Assembly: GCA_030603505.1 (NCBI GenBank)
Contig: JAUVXQ010000043.1
Location: 1-8,400 of the forward strand
Source of the DNA: Candidatus Heimdallarchaeota archaeon
GTDB taxonomy: Archaea > Asgardarchaeota > Heimdallarchaeia > Heimdallarchaeales > Heimdallarchaeaceae
Direction of reading: 5' to 3'
DNA: 8,400 nt
Shown: in pieces, positions 6,656-8,400 of the stretch
Layout of the letters: each line of letters begins with the position of its first letter
Position numbering within the stretch: the first letter of the stretch is position 1
Translations under genes and position numbers: made by a program
Notes under the pieces: generated by a model
Seen by the model: only the letters and a program-made list of their open reading frames with translations
Databases searched by the model: none
What the model was told of the DNA's origin: nothing

Positions 6656-7305
6656 AAATCTTCAATTACACCTATTCGAGTACAAATTGTAGACAAAAAA
6701 CATTCATTGCATAGAGGTTTTTGAGCTACACATATTTTCCTTCCATGGTCTATTAGAAGATGCGTTATTTTCCCCCATTTTTCCTCGGGAAGTATTAACT
6801 TCAAATCTTCTTCAATTTTGTTAGGTTTAGAGTTTTCTGTCAATCCCAATCTATAAGAAATTCTCTTAACATGTGTATCAACAGCTATTCCTTCATGAAT
6901 CCCAAACCAGTCATTTAATAGAACATTTGCAGTTTTTCTTCCAACACCAGGAAGTTTCATGAGTTCCTTTAAAGTAGTTGGGACATTTGAATTATACTTT
7001 TCAATTAAATGAGAAGCCATATCTTTGAGAAATTTAGCTTTGTTTTTGTAAAGACCAACACTTGAAATTATGGTTTCAATTTCTTCTATTGTTGCATGTG
7101 AAAGAAGCATTGGATCAGGAAAACGCTCAAATAAGTCCGGGGTAACAGCATTTACTTGCTTATCTGTACTTTGCGCGCTAAGAATAGCAGCTGTTAACAG
7201 TTGGAAAGGTGAGGCGATATTTGTTAAGCTCCCCTCACTATTAGGATAATTCTTCTCTAATAGTGAAAGTATCTGTTCACCTCGTTGTGGTGAGGAAATA
7301 TTCAT
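6646..7305 (-). CDS. nth: Endonuclease III (DNA glycosylase/AP lyase)
   Basis: Base-excision repair enzyme that removes oxidised pyrimidines and cleaves the abasic site. Numbered from the ATG at 7305 (219 residues), it has the helix-hairpin-helix LPGVGRKTANVLL with catalytic Lys124, and VDTHVKR with catalytic Asp143. The [4Fe-4S] motif C-X6-C-X2-C-X5-C is complete (Cys192, 199, 202, 208). These positions run 4-5 residues ahead of E. coli Nth (K120, D138, C187), so length and order are normal. An in-frame ATG at 7371 would add 22 residues unlike the family. The TATA box at 7329-7336 lies inside that extension and is centred 27 bases before 7305, so the shorter, leaderless start is preferred. 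The gene is convergent with the surface-protein gene (38-base gap) and divergent from the GTPase gene. All key residues are intact. Confidence 0.95.
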   Translation of the reverse strand: MNISSPQRGEQILSLLEKNYPNSEGSLTNIASPFQLLTAAILSAQSTDKQVNAVTPDLFERFPDPMLLSHATIEEIETIISSVGLYKNKAKFLKDMASHLIEKYNSNVPTTLKELMKLPGVGRKTANVLLNDWFGIHEGIAVDTHVKRISYRLGLTENSKPNKIEEDLKLILPEEKWGKITHLLIDHGRKICVAQKPLCNECFLSTICTRIGVIEDLKK

Positions 7306-7328
7306 TGTTAATAAAGAAAATAAATCCT

Positions 7329-7336
7329 TTATAAAA
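7329..7336 (-). promoter_or_regulatory. TATA box for nth
   Basis: On the minus strand this reads TTTTATAA, centred about 27 bases before the ATG at 7305. It is the best TATA match on this strand in the nth-GTPase gap and decides the nth start in favour of 7305. Confidence 0.6.
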
Positions 7337-7432
7337 CATATTCTGCTTGGATTTTCGATTAATAATATCAATACATAGGAAAAAAGCTAAATAAGAAATT
7401 AACAAAAACGTTTTATAATAATGTGCATAATA

Positions 7433-7442
7433 TTTTTTATAG
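7433..7442 (+). promoter_or_regulatory. TATA-like box for the GTPase gene
   Basis: TTTTTTATAG is centred about 36 bases before ATG 7474, implying a 5' leader of roughly ten bases. TTTTATAA at 7411-7418 is an alternative that would give a longer leader. Confidence 0.4.
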
Positions 7443-7473
7443 TGATTAAGTCGTAAAAGTTGGGCGATAAACA

Positions 7474-8043
7474 ATGGGGATAGGTCAACAAAGGAAAATA
7501 TTCAAAGTAACACTTTTAGGGGACGGTGCAGTAGGCAAAACCAGTCTTAGAAAGACATATCTAGGAGAAGGTTTCGAATCGGGATATTCTATGACCATAG
7601 GAGCTGACTTTGCTGTCAAACGTTTGAAGATTGATAATAATGATTTTGTTGCACAAATTTGGGATCTTGCGGGACAGCAAAGATTTTCAGCAGTTCGTGA
7701 AGTCTATTATCGAGGAACGTCTGGTTGTTTATTAGTATTTGATATCACAAGAAGGGCAAGTTTTGAGAACATTCCCTCATGGATTGCTGAGCTTCTTAAA
7801 AACAACTACAATCGTGTTGTTCCTATTGTATTATTAGGTAATAAATCAGATCTTCGCTCTTCTGCCAAAGATCCTGTATTACGGGAACAAGCTGAAGAAT
7901 ATGGGCGTTCTCTTTCCGAATGGTCAGGTTTTTCTGTTCCATATATTGAAACTTCAGCAAAAACAGGAGAAAACGTTGACGAATCTTTCAAAACATTGCT
8001 AAAAAATATTGTTGTATTTTATGAACGCCTTTACAACAAATAA
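7474..8043 (+). CDS. Rab-like small GTPase (Ras superfamily, Asgard type)
   Basis: A 189-residue single-domain GTPase with all five G motifs: G1 GDGAVGKTS (16-24), G2 Thr41 in YSMTIGADF, G3 WDLAGQQRF (63-71, catalytic-type Gln68), G4 NKSD (123-126) and G5 ETSAKTG (159-165). Rab-family signatures are also present: IGADF (RabF1), QQRF (RabF3), YYRGT (RabF4) and LVFDIT (RabF5). Known eukaryotic Rabs read IGxDF, QERF, YYRGA and LVYDIT, so the resemblance is close. It differs in DLAGQQ for DTAGQE. The C-terminus (FYERLYNK) has no cysteine, so it cannot be prenylated like eukaryotic Rabs; membrane recruitment, if any, needs another means. No GAP, GEF, roadblock or longin partner lies beside it. It is divergent from nth and convergent with a winged-helix gene 5 bases away. 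Asgard archaea are known to encode many such GTPases; the cellular role is unknown. Confidence 0.93.
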   Translation: MGIGQQRKIFKVTLLGDGAVGKTSLRKTYLGEGFESGYSMTIGADFAVKRLKIDNNDFVAQIWDLAGQQRFSAVREVYYRGTSGCLLVFDITRRASFENIPSWIAELLKNNYNRVVPIVLLGNKSDLRSSAKDPVLREQAEEYGRSLSEWSGFSVPYIETSAKTGENVDESFKTLLKNIVVFYERLYNK

Positions 8044-8047
8044 GCCA

Positions 8048-8075
8048 TTTATTTTTCCTTATTTTGTATTGTTTT
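8048..8075 (+). terminator. T-rich terminator of the GTPase gene
   Basis: TTTATTTTTCCTTATTTTG and the T-rich bases after it begin 5 bases beyond the GTPase stop codon. The tract lies inside the 3' end of the convergent winged-helix gene, so the two genes share this stretch. Confidence 0.4.
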
Positions 8076-8399
8076 GATGATATTCATCGTATTTTCATTA
8101 AATTCTGGATGTAGAAAAACTGTACCATCTTCGTTGACCTTTACAATTTCTATTTCTTCCAATTCTTTTATATATTTCTTAGTTTGGGCTAATGATACCC
8201 CTAGAACAAAAGAGAGTTGAACAGGAGCTATTATCTTAGTTCTCCTTAAGAGATCAATTATGTTGTAGCGTCTATCAGTAATTATTAATTTAGCTATAAC
8301 TTTTTGCTGTTCAGACCACTCCAGCTTTTCTTTGTCCATTTTTTCGATTTTCCTTGTTGCTTCTTCCTTTTCCAATTCTATGTTTACTAATTGATCCGT
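8049..8399 (-). CDS. Winged-helix DNA-binding protein, probably cut by the right edge
   Basis: The frame is open to the window edge. In-frame starts inside the window are TTG at 8375 (108 residues) and ATG at 8339 (96 residues). No TATA box precedes either, and the residues upstream (TDQLVNIELEKEEATRKIEK) continue the same charged, helical character, so the true start is probably outside the window. From about residue 37 of the TTG form comes a winged helix: YNIIDLLRRTKIIAPVQLSFVLG, then the recognition helix SLAQTKKYIKELEEIEIVKV and wing NEDGTVFLHPEF. The N-terminal part looks like an amphipathic helix or coiled coil, perhaps for dimerisation. This fits an archaeal single-domain transcription regulator, but I do not recognise a specific family. 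It is convergent with the GTPase gene, so they are not an operon. Confidence 0.7.
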   Translation of the reverse strand, partial: TDQLVNIELEKEEATRKIEKMDKEKLEWSEQQKVIAKLIITDRRYNIIDLLRRTKIIAPVQLSFVLGVSLAQTKKYIKELEEIEIVKVNEDGTVFLHPEFNENTMNIIKTIQNKEK

Positions 8400-8400
8400 T

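Noticed and set aside
7277..7474. A 65-codon minus-strand frame across the nth-GTPase gap
   Set aside because: It overlaps the nth 5' end in another frame, spans both TATA boxes, and is full of Tyr, Phe, Lys and Ile as random AT-rich DNA would be.

Overview
The window is AT-rich and looks archaeal, most likely from an Asgard archaeon (a Heimdallarchaeia-like lineage is my guess, from content only). Four things point that way: a strongly Rab-like small GTPase without a lipidation tail, several winged-helix/TrmB-type regulators, a heavily sequon-decorated surface protein with one C-terminal membrane anchor, and TATA-like boxes centred about 25-27 bases before several start codons, the pattern of leaderless archaeal mRNAs. 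No rRNA, tRNA, CRISPR array, insertion sequence or phage gene was recognised.

Layout, left to right. (1) 2-628 (+): C-terminal part of a radical SAM enzyme of the B12-binding/COG1032 type, cut by the left edge. (2) 629-1115: a 487-base gap without a convincing gene, carrying four copies of a TGCATG/CATGCA motif, one as the perfect palindrome TTGCATGCAA, and another palindrome, ATTAGCGCTAAT. (3) 1116-1373 (+): small winged-helix protein with a non-ATG start, preceded by a 6-codon mini-ORF next to a good TATA box. (4) 1462-3765 (-): a 767-residue protein made of a TrmB-like winged helix, about 500 residues of helical/coiled-coil sequence, and a C-terminal domain resembling the phospholipase-D-like effector domain of TrmB regulators. 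(5) 3766-4162: divergent intergenic region with a second exact copy of TTGCATGCAA and a GC-rich hairpin. (6) 4163-6607 (+): 814-residue exported, type I membrane-anchored, beta-rich protein with 18 N-glycosylation sequons. (7) 6646-7305 (-): endonuclease III (nth), convergent with the surface-protein gene. (8) 7474-8043 (+): Rab-like GTPase, divergent from nth. (9) 8049 to the right edge (-): another winged-helix protein, convergent with the GTPase.

The genes alternate in strand and seem to be transcribed singly; no operon is evident. Three of the seven genes are winged-helix DNA-binding proteins. The most interesting elements are the giant TrmB/coiled-coil/PLD-like protein, the palindrome shared by the two regulatory regions flanking it, and the Rab-like GTPase. 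Which regulator binds which site cannot be told from sequence alone.
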